From Sindora glabra (Eukaryota > Streptophyta > Magnoliopsida > Fabales > Fabaceae), in NCBI GenBank assembly GCA_020226215.1, contig CM035229.1, positions 84,089,343 through 84,153,342 of the forward strand: a stretch of DNA of 64,000 nt. The letters are read 5' to 3'. The notes below the pieces were generated by a model that did not search any database, was not told the origin of the DNA, and saw nothing but the letters and a program-made list of their open reading frames with translations. The translations under genes and the position numbers were made by a program. Shown piece by piece: positions 1 through 11,509 of this stretch. Each line of letters starts with the position of its first letter. Position 1 is the first letter of the stretch.

Positions 1-1215
1 AAATTCATTTCCTTTCCCCTTTTTCCTTTAATGGGATTACCCCATTTAAGGGAATGGTGATTCCCCCCACTCCATGGGGAATCTCATTCCCTTTCCCTAT
101 CTTCTCTAATAATATTATTAAATAATTATTATATATTAATAATATTATGAAATATTAAATATGTAATAAATATTTTATTATTGTTTAATTATATTAATAA
201 TATTATAATATTTTAATACTTATTATTTTTAATATTATAATATTTTTAATATTAATAATTAATATTAATAATAAGTAAAAAATAAATAATAATTATTTAT
301 AATAATTATTACCATATTTAATTTAATAAATAAATAATTATTATAAAATAAATAATTATTATTATATATTAATAATATTATAAATATTTATTTAATAAAT
401 AATTTTATTAAATATTAAATAAATAATTATTATAATATTATTTAATTATGTTAATAATATTATAATATTTTTAAGTTATTAAAAATTAATAATATTAATA
501 AATAATAATTATGATAAATAATAATTATTTTATATTAATAATATTATTAATATTTATTTAATAAATAAATAATTTTTATTAAATATTAAATAAATAATAA
601 TTATTATAATATTATCTAATTATATTAATAATATTATAATATTTTAATTTATTAAAAAATAATTTTTATTAATATTAAATAAATAATTATTATAATACTA
701 AATAAATAATAAATATTATAATATTGTTCAATTATATTAATAATGTTATAATATTTCTAATAATTATTATTTTTAATATTATAATATTTTTAAATTATTA
801 ATAATTAATAATATTAATAAAATTATAAATATTAAAAATAATAATTAAATAAATAATAATTATTATAATTATTATAATAATATTAATTATTAATATATTA
901 ATAATAGTTAAAATAGAGTATTAATAAAAATAATATTAATAAGATGTTAATAATTATAAAAGTTATTAATAAGATGTTAATAAGATGTAAATAAAATAAA
1001 AATAATAAGATAATAATTATAATAATTATTTTAAAAATAATTATAAATATATTATTTTTAATGTAATAATTATTATTAAAGTAAATTAAAAATACTTGAT
1101 TCCCTTTCCTGTTTGAACCAAACAGATTGGGTAATCAGGAGCCATTCTTTTCCTTTTTCCCTAATTCCCTTTCCTGATTCCATTCCCTTTCCCCAGTTTG
1201 AACCAAACGGCCCTT
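1..1215. mobile_element. AT-rich MITE-like element, right end only
   Basis: Positions 1-110 and 1090-1215 are pyrimidine-rich blocks of CCCTTTCC-type sequence. They flank about 975 bp that is almost entirely A and T. The right block ends GTTTGAACCAAACGGCCC, and a second GTTTGAACCAAAC lies about 85 bp inside it. Read from the right, the end GGGCCGTTTGGTTC is typical of small plant DNA transposons of the Tourist/PIF-Harbinger type, and TTTA follows it. The left terminus is not in the window. The interior repeats a motif near ATTAATAATATTATAATA at about 186, 443, 617 and 728. There is no coding capacity. The class is inferred from the terminus only. Confidence 0.45.
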
Positions 1216-1579
1216 TAGTATTAATCATAAGGATATGAGATCCCAACCATGAAGAGCTCTTCATGTCGAATGGGACTTATTCATATCAAGAGGGATAACA
1301 AGATAAGAAATGAGGTTATCGACAAAAAATGAATAATCTTGATAAATTTGTAAAAAAGTAAATTGAAAATGAAAATATAACACTTTCCTGTTGTAACAAT
1401 TTTTAATAATTATCATAATCATTAAATTTATATACTTGTAAAGTTAATATTTGATACAACAATTGATAAAAGATTAGTAGCACAATTAAAATTGTACTAT
1501 TGAAGGGTCTATCTTTAAAAATTAAATGTAACAAACCTAAAACTCTTTTATTTCAACCTTTATGAAACCATTAGTAGTA
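1216..1579. other. intergenic, nothing recognised
   Basis: AT-rich unique-looking sequence between two small transposons. I see no open frame, RNA gene or repeat in it. Confidence 0.5.
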
Positions 1580-1768
1580 GTGAAAAAAACTACCTTACTC
1601 TAGGAGTAAAGCACTATTCCTTACTCCTAGAGAGAGAGAGAGTTAGAAATAGTTAAGTGGGGTGGGGCCCACATGGTGGAGCCCACCTACTCCATTGTTT
1701 CTACCTCTCTCTTATAGAGTAAGGAACAATACTTTATTCCAAGAGTAAGGTAAGGTAATATTTTTCGC
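1580..1768. mobile_element. hairpin MITE, hAT-like
   Basis: This is a 189-bp element whose two halves are near-complementary. The left half (ACCTTACTCTAGGAGTAAAG, then CCTTACTCCTAGAGAGAGAG) pairs with the right half, whose reverse complement reads ACCTTACTCTTGGAATAAAG then CCTTACTCTATAAGAGAGAG. The termini are GTGAAAAA and TTTTTCGC. The flanks TAGTAGTA (1572-1579) and TAGTAATA (1769-1776) fit an 8-bp target duplication with one change, as made by hAT transposases. It has no coding capacity. The central GGGGTGGGGCCCAC is a local GC-rich loop. Confidence 0.65.
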
Positions 1769-1776
1769 TAGTAATA

Positions 1777-2664
1777 GTGTGAATTAGTAATAAGAAAACT
1801 TATTGATCACTTTGAGGTGGCAATACATAGTATATCCATGATGGTGGAAGAATTATGTCAAGTAAAAGAGTTTAAGTCGACACATAAAAAAATTTCATGT
1901 CATATATATATTAGGATTAAATAAACAATATATAATGATATAATTGCAAAGAAAAATAATAATTTTATATAATCAAAGTTATTTTTTACCATATTTCTTA
2001 CTTTTTAGCATTAAACAAATTAATTCAAATGCAAGCAAATTACAAATTAACCCATGGCATTCACTATATCATTTTTTTTTATTTGTTAGCTATTTGTACA
2101 TATTAATTTAAAAATAAGAGTAAATTACATGTAATTCCCTTGTATTTAATTGATGTGTGATTTATCCTTTATAATACTAAAATATATTATTTACCCTTCT
2201 ATACTTATTTAATTATATATATAAAACTCTCCACCATTAATTCTTTATTAGAAATTTAAATAGAATTAATATATAATTTTCATGTGATTTAATTTTCTTC
2301 CAATATTAAAAAGAATTGATGTTAATTTTAAGAAGTCTTTTTAACATTTTTCATTCCTAATAAATAACATGTCAAAATTATAATATTTAAAAACAAAAAT
2401 TATAATCTATAAACATATTAAATAATTACAAGTTTTATTCTTACCTTGTTGTAATATAATAAATTTACATGGCATAAATTGTCTTGTTTGAAACATTTTT
2501 AATGTAATCCAAAGGAAAACTTTTCTTTACCTACCATTGATATTGACAACCATTCCACAAATTAATTTTCATAGTCAAGTCATTATCCAATCATTGCCAT
2601 TAAGTCGTAGTAATAAAATATAAAGTATTAATTATACTATAATACATTCTATGAAAATAATCCC
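1777..2664. other. AT-rich intergenic
   Basis: AT-rich DNA with homopolymer runs and no supported gene or clear repeat. Confidence 0.5.
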
Positions 2665-3046
2665 TTAACCCTATGTTTGGATTTGGTGAGAAAAAATATG
2701 AAAAGAAAATAGGTAAAAGAAAAAAAAAGGAGAAAAGAAAAATATATGAAAAAGCACTATTTCATTTGTTATTTGTAGAAAGAAAATTATAAAAATAATT
2801 TTTTTATTTGATTTAATTGAAAAATAAAAAAAAACTATTGTTAAATGATAAAATTGTTCCTATTATAAGTTAATAAAGTTGTCTGACAAGCTCCATAAAA
2901 AGAGCAATTTTGTTATTATGAAGTTTTTAACCCCTTTTTCTATATTTTATTTGGTGAGAAAATAATTTGTTGTTTCTTAAAGTGCATTTTTAACTTTATT
3001 TCCTTTTCACATTAAGTTTTTTTATAATATCCAAACGTTAAAAATT

Positions 3047-3315
3047 GGTTAAATTACGTTTCAAGTCCCTATAGTTCTAACTTTTTTTTAGATGAGTACT
3101 CATAATTCCAAAATTTTGAATTAGATCCCTACAATTTAAAATAGTTTTGAACTAAGTTTTTTCATTATCATTTCCATTAAAAATTGCCAGGCTGGCAAAC
3201 GTCTAACTAACATGAACAATTTAATCCATGATAGGAGCTGGTTGAAATTACACTTTGAAATTTTGGATTAAGCCACTCATGTGCAAGTTACATGACATCC
3301 AAATGATCCAATTTT
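3047..3315 (+). repeat. left terminal inverted repeat of the MULE
   Basis: About 269 bp starting GGTTAAATTACGTTTCAAG. It is complementary, with scattered mismatches, to 8165-8434. An 80-codon minus-strand frame inside it is a by-product of the repeat and not a gene. Confidence 0.8.
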
Positions 3316-3842
3316 TTACCCTGAGTCTACCTATCTCGATCTTTTTAAAATTGTAGAATAGTGCCTGAGTTAAAGCAAGTTGTAGGGCATTAAGAATCAA
3401 TGTTGTCCTTTTACTTTTGTTATTTTCTGAAGTTGGTGGGAGCATCATGTGATGGGCCATCTTGACATCACGTGTTAGGATCAACATAATTACTAGTCCA
3501 TTTTACTCTTTTTAGATTTGATTCTATTACTATTGCCTTCTTCCTTTAAAAATAATTTCTTTTATTTTCAAACAGATCTATTTTGCTTCCTTTTTCGAAT
3601 TCAATTATAGATTATTATTACCTTCTTCCTTTAAAAGTGAATTCTTATGGCTTCAAATAGTGATTTCCATATTGATGAGACATGAGTTTTATTAATCTAT
3701 TTTGGCACTACTTATGAGTGTTTTAGTTTAGATTTCTTCAAATATGATTATTCATTTTCTATTTTTTCTAATGCAGGAATCAATTCTATTTTTACAAGCA
3801 TTGATCCATTCTAAATAGCCATCCACCGTAAGGGGTAGTATT

Positions 3843-6540
3843 ATGGAAAATAACTTTTATCGATTTATGGATAGTGAAGTGCATTTCTTAAAGCAATGCA
3901 CCTTTGATGAATGGTCTTTGCAAGAAATAATAGTTGCATTTAGAGAATTAGGCTATATTAGGCTAGTTAATATATGGTATACTGAAGCTACTGATTCACT
4001 AGATAGTTTAGTTGAAATTAAGAATGATGCAAATGTATTTGCTCTAGCTAGGATTGCATTGTCAAAGAAATAAAAAAATGTTGATATTTATGTGTTACAT
4101 GAAACTAACCATGGAAATGGTGCAGTATTAACTCAAAAGGAAACTATTCCTAAATGAAATGCTACTGCTAGGCAGTGTAGAAGAGTTATCCCACAAAATA
4201 AAAGGCAAGTTAGATTAAATACAATACAAGACCCTGAACTAGATGTGGAGTTCACATAGCAAGCTAAATTGCATATGGAACAAGAAGTTGAAATGGAAAG
4301 AAACCTTGAACCAGATGTGGAGTTTACAGAAGGTGAGCATAGCTTTGAAGAAAGTAGTGATGATAGTAGTATCAGAGATATATACTTTGAGGATAGTGTT
4401 GATGATAAAAATGATGATGATTACTTTAACATTAATATTGATACTTCTGCAGTGGAGCTAACCTTGTCTAAGAATGAACCCAAGCCTTCTATAATAAAGC
4501 CAATTGGTGGAGCATTAGATAATAACTATGCAACAGACTCTTTAAATAGTGTTAAGCTTAATTCTAATAGTGAAATTGAAGAGCCTTGCCATCGAAGTAT
4601 AGAAAGTTCAATCTACTTGAAATAAATGTTAACTACCCATGGAGGAAAATATTAAAGTTTAATTCTATTGAGAAGTTTAGGTTTGCCATGAGAGAGTGGT
4701 GCCTTCTAAATGGGAGAGATGCAAAAATGAAGCCTAATGATTCTATTAGATGTAAAGTAAAATGTGTTGCAAAAGGGTGTGATTGGTTATGTTTTGTAAG
4801 AAAAATTGGTGGGAGTGAGACATTCAGATTGAAGACTTGGAAACCTAAACACACTTGTGGCAAAATTATGAAAGGGCATTTAGCATCATCTGATTAGGTA
4901 GCTAAAAAGAGAATAGAGAACATGTACAATAATCAAATTCCAAAAATTATAGACATTATTGAAATAGTGAAGAAAAAATATATAACTGAAGTGTCTGTGA
5001 ACAAGACATATTGGGATAAAAGAAAAGCATTAGAGAAGTTAAATGGAAGTTATGATGAGTAATATAAAAAATTATGGGATTACAATACTGAATTAAGGAG
5101 AGTCAATCCCGGGACAACAGTAAAGCTTTTACTTGACAAAGATTCACCTAAGGAAGAACCAAGGTTTTTGAGATACTATATGTATCTTGGGCTTGTTAAA
5201 TAGGACTTTTTACTACATGTAAACCTATTATAGGACTTGATGGATGTCATTTAATGGATGATATTGGGATAAAGGCATGGGTTTTTATTTTTTATTAACA
5301 AAAGGTAATGTTAATTGTTGAATGCCATTTTTTCCAAAATTTTTATGCTATGACTTGAATCCATGCTGATAAATATCTTTGACATAAGGGTTGGTTTTGA
5401 TAATTGAGGAGCTTACTGAATGCATTCCTGGTATTGAGCACAAAAGATGTGTTAGACAAAGGTCACTTACAAAAAAGAATAGGAGAAACAAAAGATAAAA
5501 CTTAAAAAGGGTGAATGCAGAAGCCTATAACAAGTTGACGAGGATTAAACTTAAATCATGGGCCAAGTACTATTTTTCCTTCCAAGCTAGCAGTGACATG
5601 ATCATGAATAATGTTTCAAAAGCTTTCAATGGCAAGATCATTGAGGTAAGAGACAAGCCTATAATTACCATGCTAGATTGGATTATGGTGTATTAAATGA
5701 CTAAATTTATTGAAAAACGGGCCAAAGGAGAAGCATGCAAAGGTAGAGTTTACCTAAAGCTTTTAAAAAGGCTTGAAAAAGAAATTGAAGAAATAGCCAA
5801 GTGGACAATAAAATAGGATGGTTCCTCATAGTTTAAAGTAGGCACTTATCCTAATAAATTTGTAGTTAACTTAGAAGGAAGGCATTATAGCTATACCTCA
5901 TAAGGATTAACGAGTCAAGCTTACCGACATATGTGTGCATATATCTTCTTTATGGGAGATGAGTCAGAGCGCTATGTTAGTAAGCACTATCTTGCTATAA
6001 TATATATGGCATGTTATGGACCTATAGTTAATCCTATCAATGGTGAAAACCTCTAGGACTATCTTATAAGAGAAATTATACTTCCTTCAAAACATAAAAG
6101 GCTTTCTGGTAGGCCAAGAATGTTGAGAAGGAGGGAACCTAATGAGCTTGAGCTAGCATATAAGCTCCATAGGCATGGTATAAGTTTAAGATGTTCGAGG
6201 TGCCAAAAGTATGGTTATAACTAAAGAACTTGCAAGGTACCAACAATTCCAAAAAAAAGGAAATTAATTCACAGCTAAGAAAGAAGGAACACAGGAAAAT
6301 CTAAAATGAAAAGATGTAGCAACATCAATTAAGATAAAGGATGTAGCAACACCCTTGGTAGCAATAAAAGCATAACCTAAACAAAAAGGCCTTAAAGCAA
6401 GGCCTCAAAAGAAGTAGATTGCAATGGCAATGGGAAAAAGGAAAACAGATTGCAATAGTTAAGGAGAAAGGAAGAAAGAAACTCAGAGTAAAAAAGTCAG
6501 AGAAAAATCATACATCCTAAGAAACATTTAGTGCTAACCA
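3843..6540 (+). pseudogene. MULE transposase (MURA-like) pseudogene
   Basis: Pieces of a plant Mutator-type transposase occur in order on the plus strand, separated by many stops and frame changes. (1) From ATG 3843, a domain of the kind found at the N-terminus of plant MULE proteins. (2) About 4269-4620, an acidic linker rich in D, E and S. (3) About 4640-4895, a MuDR-type zinc-binding domain with CVAKGCDW and KPKHTC (C..C..H.C spacing). (4) About 5225-5260, IIGLDGCHL, which matches the first catalytic Asp block of the DDE core. (5) About 5510-5700, VNAEAYNKL, then LNLKSWAKYY-like and RDKPIITMLDWI blocks. (6) About 5840-6230, a SWIM-type region, then a C-terminal RCSRCQKYGYN segment. Between blocks 4 and 5 the usual DDE middle part is short and disrupted, so a deletion is likely. 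It is not functional. Confidence 0.75.
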
Positions 6541-8164
6541 ACCACCTCCTAAAAGTTTAGCTTGAGGAATTAAATATGTAGCAACCACCTTTATGGACTT
6601 ATTTTGGATTTTTGGCTTACTATTATGTATTTAAAATGGAAAACATGTGAACTTCTTATGTAAATTTTGCAATGGTTTAAATGTAATGGATATTGCTGAG
6701 GCATTTTAGTTTAAATTGACTTATATCATATCAATTTTATTTAATTTAATGGCTTTGAGTTTGCTATTACGTTGTATTTTGTTACCATGTTGAATAATGT
6801 TTCTAATTGCTCTCTATTTGTAGTAGTTTGAATTTATTATTAGATTTTTTTTGTTGCCATATACACTTGGTTCTCTATTTTTGATCTAAGAATGACATAT
6901 AGTTGCAACTTAAAGATCCAAATTGCTCTTAGAAAAAAGTTATCATGTCTCCAAATAGTTATTAACGCAGGGTTGCTGTTAAAGAACCCATAGTTGATGT
7001 TTTTAATGGGTGTGATATGGAAATGTGAAATGAAAGTGGTGAATTTCATGATGAATTTGCACCTAACAAGTATGAATTCTTCAAACAGCAGTATGTTTAG
7101 TCATGAATTTATAGTAAGTTTTGAAACAACACCATAGAATATTTTCAAATAATAGTATATTTACTTGCCCATTATCACTCATTTTCTTGCTTTTTCATCA
7201 GTTTTGAAAAAGTCAACATCAATCATTATGTAGACAAAGGTTGTTGCCTATAGTGAATGCAAGAAAACATAATTGGTTTCTATTGATGCATCCATCTGTG
7301 CTTAGTTGTCATTAGTGAAAATAATAGCTAAACTCCTATATTCAATGTAAGTAAATGTTTGGAGTCAATATTGGAAGGAAAAATTGGATACAACGTAAAC
7401 ATATGGCAAACAAATTCAAATTTTCATTAACCACCATCAAAATATAAGTCACTGATTCCTACCAAAGTAATACAAAATCTCATCATTTTAGTCTTACTTT
7501 TGCTAATCAGCTTACCCTTTTTCTACCAACCAAGGCTTTTTATAATCATATCAAATTTCCCTATTTTTTCTATAACCACCCATTAGCCTAAACCATACAA
7601 TATTAGCCCCATTTCTTAAGCAATTAGAAAATGCTACAATTACAACTACTAATGCCTAAAGCAAGCAATCAACATTAGCGTAGTCATCAAATGCATTATC
7701 AGTAAAAGCTTCAATGTTGCTACAGTGTTTTCTAATGACTTTATCAAATTTTTTTGTTACATAATGACTTCTTTTTCTCCATCTTTGTTTTCTAGTTCTT
7801 CTCTATATTCATTAGCCCACTCAAAAAAATCATAGGACCACGATTTCTGCATATACAAATACTACATTTAATAATGACCCAATTTAACGGAGGAATCTGT
7901 AAAATGAAATAAGAGAATATGATAAATCTACCTTCAAATTTTGGCATTGCAGAAACTTTCTTCTAAGATTGGCTCGAGTTTTAGAGGTTAACATTACCAC
8001 TTATTCGCCATAGTGACATAGACGTCGACACTTATTGCCTAAGCTCGACACATTAGTCTCAGCATTTCCCCAAGTCATAGAGAACTCACTCATTACTCTT
8101 CTCTTAATCTGCTATTACAAAGAAGAAAGGTTTTATTAGGTTTGCAAATGGCAGACTTAAGGCA
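6541..8164. other. non-coding 3' part of the MULE
   Basis: Internal element sequence between the transposase remnant and the right TIR. I see no further protein family here, and no MURB-like frame. Confidence 0.5.
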
Positions 8165-8434
8165 AAAAATTTGACCATTTGGGTGTCATGTGACTTGCAC
8201 ATGAGTAGCTTAATCCAAAATTTCAAGGTGTAATTTCAAATAGTTCCCATCATGGATTAAACTATCTTTGTCAATTGGACGTTTGCCAAGCTGCCAATTT
8301 TTGAAGGAAATGATAACGAAATGACTCAATTAAAAATTATTTTAAACTATGGGGATCCAATTCAAAATTTTGGAATTATAAGTACTTATTTAGAAAAAAG
8401 TTAGAACTATAAGGACTTAAAATGTAATTTAACC
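8165..8434 (-). repeat. right terminal inverted repeat of the MULE
   Basis: About 270 bp ending AAAATGTAATTTAACC, complementary to 3047-3315. Confidence 0.8.
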
Positions 8435-8503
8435 TTAAAAATTTTATTTTTAACTTTTTTCCTTTCTACACATTTTCCATAAATCCAAACAAAGGGTTAA
8501 TAT

Positions 8504-9559
8504 TAATATGTCTCCATATTGTATATGACCAACATGTATAAGATTTTTCCCTAATAAAGGTTATACTCTATTTTCCCCATCATTGCAAATAACATCTTTT
8601 CATTTTGGTTCATTTTTAGTGAAACAATAGAAATTTGCTTCTATAACCAATTTGCATTTTATATAAGTTAAGATAAATTCTCAATGAACAAAATTAAATT
8701 TTTATATCACGAAAAAGAAATTAGATCATACTATTTAAGGATAAGAAACTTAGGATGAAATTGCCTCTTGTCAATTTCAAGTGAAATAGTCAAAGTTCAA
8801 AAAATTTTCTGAACTAAAGTGAAAATTTTCAAAATGACAATTAAAATGGAGAATAAATTAAAGGAAAATATTGATAAACTTCATTAAAAGATTGATTGGT
8901 TCACAAAAATAACATAAAAAGTGTAACTTCCTAAAAAGTAAGAAATTTTTAAGTCATCTAGTTAGCCACTAACTACAAAAATGAAGATAGTAGAACTCCT
9001 TAAAAAGTTTCATATCCTATAAAATATAAAAAAATTGCTTATTTACACCTATTTAGGTAAAAAGAACTTTCTGTATCATTTATAAATAGAAATACAAAAT
9101 TATCCTACTCAATTTAAGTAATGATCATTTTAATATTTTATGCTCGTATTTTGAAAATTATAATGAATATAATTCATTAATTATAAAATATAAATATAAT
9201 TATTACTTACATAAAATATAAATATTTTATTAATTATATAATAAATAGAATGAATATTATATAAAATTATATTAAACAAATATTAAAATATTATATCATA
9301 AATAAAAATTAAAATATAATTATAATAAAAATTTAATTATAAATATAATTATATTTATTATATATATCTATTATATTCTATCATTTATTATTTTTGTTAT
9401 TTATTATTTTAAAATTTAATTATAAAAATAAAAAATTATGTATTTCTTATCTATTTTAAACAAATTATATAGAATTAATTATTTATTATGTTAATTATTG
9501 AACTAATAAGTTTCTTCATTTAAGGTATATTTTATTTTAATTATATTAAGATAATTTTA

Positions 9560-9603
<44 letters not shown>

Positions 9604-10398
9604 AAAAGACATCTTAATCCTTTATATATAAATATGTTTTTTCTAAAAGTAAAGTAAATTAAAAAATTTTAAATTATCAATTTAGAAAAATTATGATAGA
9701 AAGAAAAATTAAAAACATGGTTTTAAAAAAAGATAACTATAGATAATTAAAAGGTCAAAACTTAGGCAAAATTTCTCACATAAAGTTCTTCATTCGAATT
9801 ACGATAAGTATATTAATTAATTTATTAAGTAATTAATACCTTTAATTCAATATTTATAATAATTATAATATTATAATTGTAATAAAATAATCAATACATA
9901 GGTTATAATTTGAACGGAGAATTTTAAGATAAATGCTTAAGGAACTTTATTTAAGTTTTACCTTAGTTAAAATTTATTATTTTTTATATTATATTTTTAT
10001 ATATTATAATAATCGCTTTCGATAATATTTTTTGAGTTAAATTAAACAAAAGTGCATGAAAATCATTTGTAATTACCCTAAAAACAGTACGTTTTGGTAT
10101 TATAACAAATATATTATTAAATAAATATAGGAGGCAGATGATACGTTTTGGTATTATAACAAATAAATTATATATCAAAAACAGTACATGAAAATCATTT
10201 GTAATTATCCTAAAAATAAGCTCATCATCACAAGTGCACAAAGTTGACAATCTCTCGTGCGTGATGAAGACACCCTTTTTATCCTTTCTATCCTCCTCCG
10301 ATGCATAATTAATTGCATTCTAATCGGCTCGATGAGCATCGCGATGGCGGTTTGAAGTTTAAACTGACTGGCTGTGGTCTTTGCTCCTTTCATACCCC
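8504..10398. other. AT-rich intergenic with a TA/TG microsatellite
   Basis: Mostly A/T. A compound (TA)n(TG)n microsatellite lies at about 9559-9602. At 10210-10395 the base composition is more balanced, and a 62-codon minus-strand open segment is present. It resembles no family I know and has no visible splice context that would make it a gene. Confidence 0.5.
9559..9602. repeat. (TA)n(TG)n compound microsatellite
   Basis: Alternating TA dinucleotides pass directly into TG dinucleotides over about 44 bp. Confidence 0.9.
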
Positions 10399-10603
10399 TT
10401 TTTGGTTGTTGAAAACGACAACTCGTTCGGCCCCAATTAATGGATAGAATTTGAAAATTTTTGAGTTTATGGCTCCTCTGTTTCTAGACATGACGAATGC
10501 ATAGAGGAATTAATTTGATAATTTTTTTTTTATATATGGAGGAAATTCAAAGTTAATATTTCCGATATATTTTTTAAATTAGGCATTGATTATACATATA
10601 TGA
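10399..10603 (+). repeat. dispersed 0.2-kb direct repeat, copy 1
   Basis: Begins CTTTTTGGTTGTTGAAAACG, contains CTCGTTCGGCC and ATGGCTCCTCT, and ends near TTATACATATATGA. It recurs in the same orientation at 10943-11161 with substitutions and small indels. No protein family is recognised. Confidence 0.7.
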
Positions 10604-10942
10604 CGAGAATTATTTTTATTTTAATCGTAAAACATAGATTTTAACTTTAAATTTTGGTATGAGAAAAGATTAACACAATACATAATTATAAAAAATTATA
10701 TAAAAAATATCAATTTTCATAATTTCACTAACCAATTTTTGCACTTATTCAATAGATGATTCAATTTTTGAAAGCACAATACAAAAATTGCAATTACGGA
10801 GCTATCCTCCCTTAACTAAAGCTCCTGAATTCCGTATCTTCAATAGAGGATGTGAAAAAACAATTTTTTTGATAGAGTAATAATTAACATTAAAATTTTA
10901 GAAAGGTAGAAATCTCTCTTATTATTATAACCTCTCAATGTT

Positions 10943-11161
10943 CTTTTTGGTTGTTGAAAGCAACAATTCGTTCGGCCTCAATGGACAGAATTTGAAAATT
11001 TTGAGTATATGGCTCCTCTATTTTGAAACAAGTAAACCTAAGCATGATGAATGCGTGTAGAAGTCAATTTGATATTTTACATATATATATATGGAGAAAA
11101 TTCAAAGTTAGGATTTCCAATATAATTTTTAAAATAAGCACTGGTTATACATATATATATG
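10943..11161 (+). repeat. dispersed 0.2-kb direct repeat, copy 2
   Basis: Second copy of the 10399-10603 segment. It shares the TTTGGTTGTTGAAA, TTCGTTCGGCC, ATTTGAAAATTTTGAG and TATGGCTCCTCT blocks. Confidence 0.7.
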
Positions 11162-11285
11162 TAACAATTTATACATTATTTTCATGAAATAAAAACGATT
11201 GTAGATTAAAAACATAAAGGTTTTGAAACAAGAGAACTATGGACAAAGAAAGCAACTGATGTTGCTGCTGTATCAATATTGTCCA

Positions 11286-11336
11286 ATGGCGGCTCCTTCT
11301 CCGTCATTCTCACTGGTTTCAAGGTTTGTCGATTAA
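11286..11336 (+). other. 16-codon ORF, copy 1 (unrecognised)
   Basis: ATG to TAA encodes MAAPSPSFSLVSRFVD. A close copy with the same start and stop lies 173 bp downstream (11459-11509). The sequence around AAGGTTTGT could also act as a splice donor, so this may be the relic of a first exon. I do not recognise the peptide, and expression is unknown. Confidence 0.25.
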
Positions 11337-11458
11337 GATGATAATGATTATGGTATATACTAATTATATCACTATATCAGTAGTTGAGATTCTCAAAATT
11401 CATTTATTTTATATAATATAAAATAAATGAAATTTAATAACTTAAATTAATAATGATT

Positions 11459-11509
11459 ATGACGGCTCCTTCTCCATCATTTTCACTAGCTTCAAGGTTT
11501 GTCAATTAA
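11459..11509 (+). other. 16-codon ORF, copy 2 (unrecognised)
   Basis: ATG to TAA encodes MTAPSPSFSLASRFVN, three residues different from copy 1. The DNA similarity between the copies is confined to about 55 bp around this frame. Confidence 0.25.

Larger units (their letters stand above)
3038..8443 (+). mobile_element. Mutator-like element (MULE), complete, with 9-bp TSD
   Basis: The element runs from 3047 to 8434 (5,388 bp). Its ends are long terminal inverted repeats, about 3047-3315 and 8165-8434. They match in inverse orientation from GGTTAAATTACGTTTCAAG inward, through blocks such as AGTACTCATAATTCCAAAAT and GTGCAAGTTACATGACA. It is flanked by a perfect 9-bp direct repeat TTAAAAATT (3038-3046 and 8435-8443), the hallmark of Mutator transposition. 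The interior carries a broken plus-strand MULE transposase gene. The intact TSD suggests that little has been lost at the edges since insertion, even though the gene itself has decayed. Confidence 0.85.
2665..8500. mobile_element. small MITE split by a Mutator-like insertion
   Basis: The left end CCCTATGTTTGGATTT (2669-2684) is mirrored by AAATCCAAACAAAGGG (8481-8496), whose reverse complement differs at one position. Both are flanked by TTAA (2665-2668 and 8497-8500), which fits a TTA or TTAA target duplication of the PIF/Harbinger or piggyBac kind. If the Mutator-like element and one copy of its 9-bp duplication are set aside, the host element is only about 430 bp (2669-3046 joined to 8444-8496). 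It is A/T-rich and non-coding. Confidence 0.55.

Noticed and set aside
3248..3487. 79-codon minus-strand frame at the left of the MULE
   Set aside because: Overlaps the terminal inverted repeat and has no protein family.
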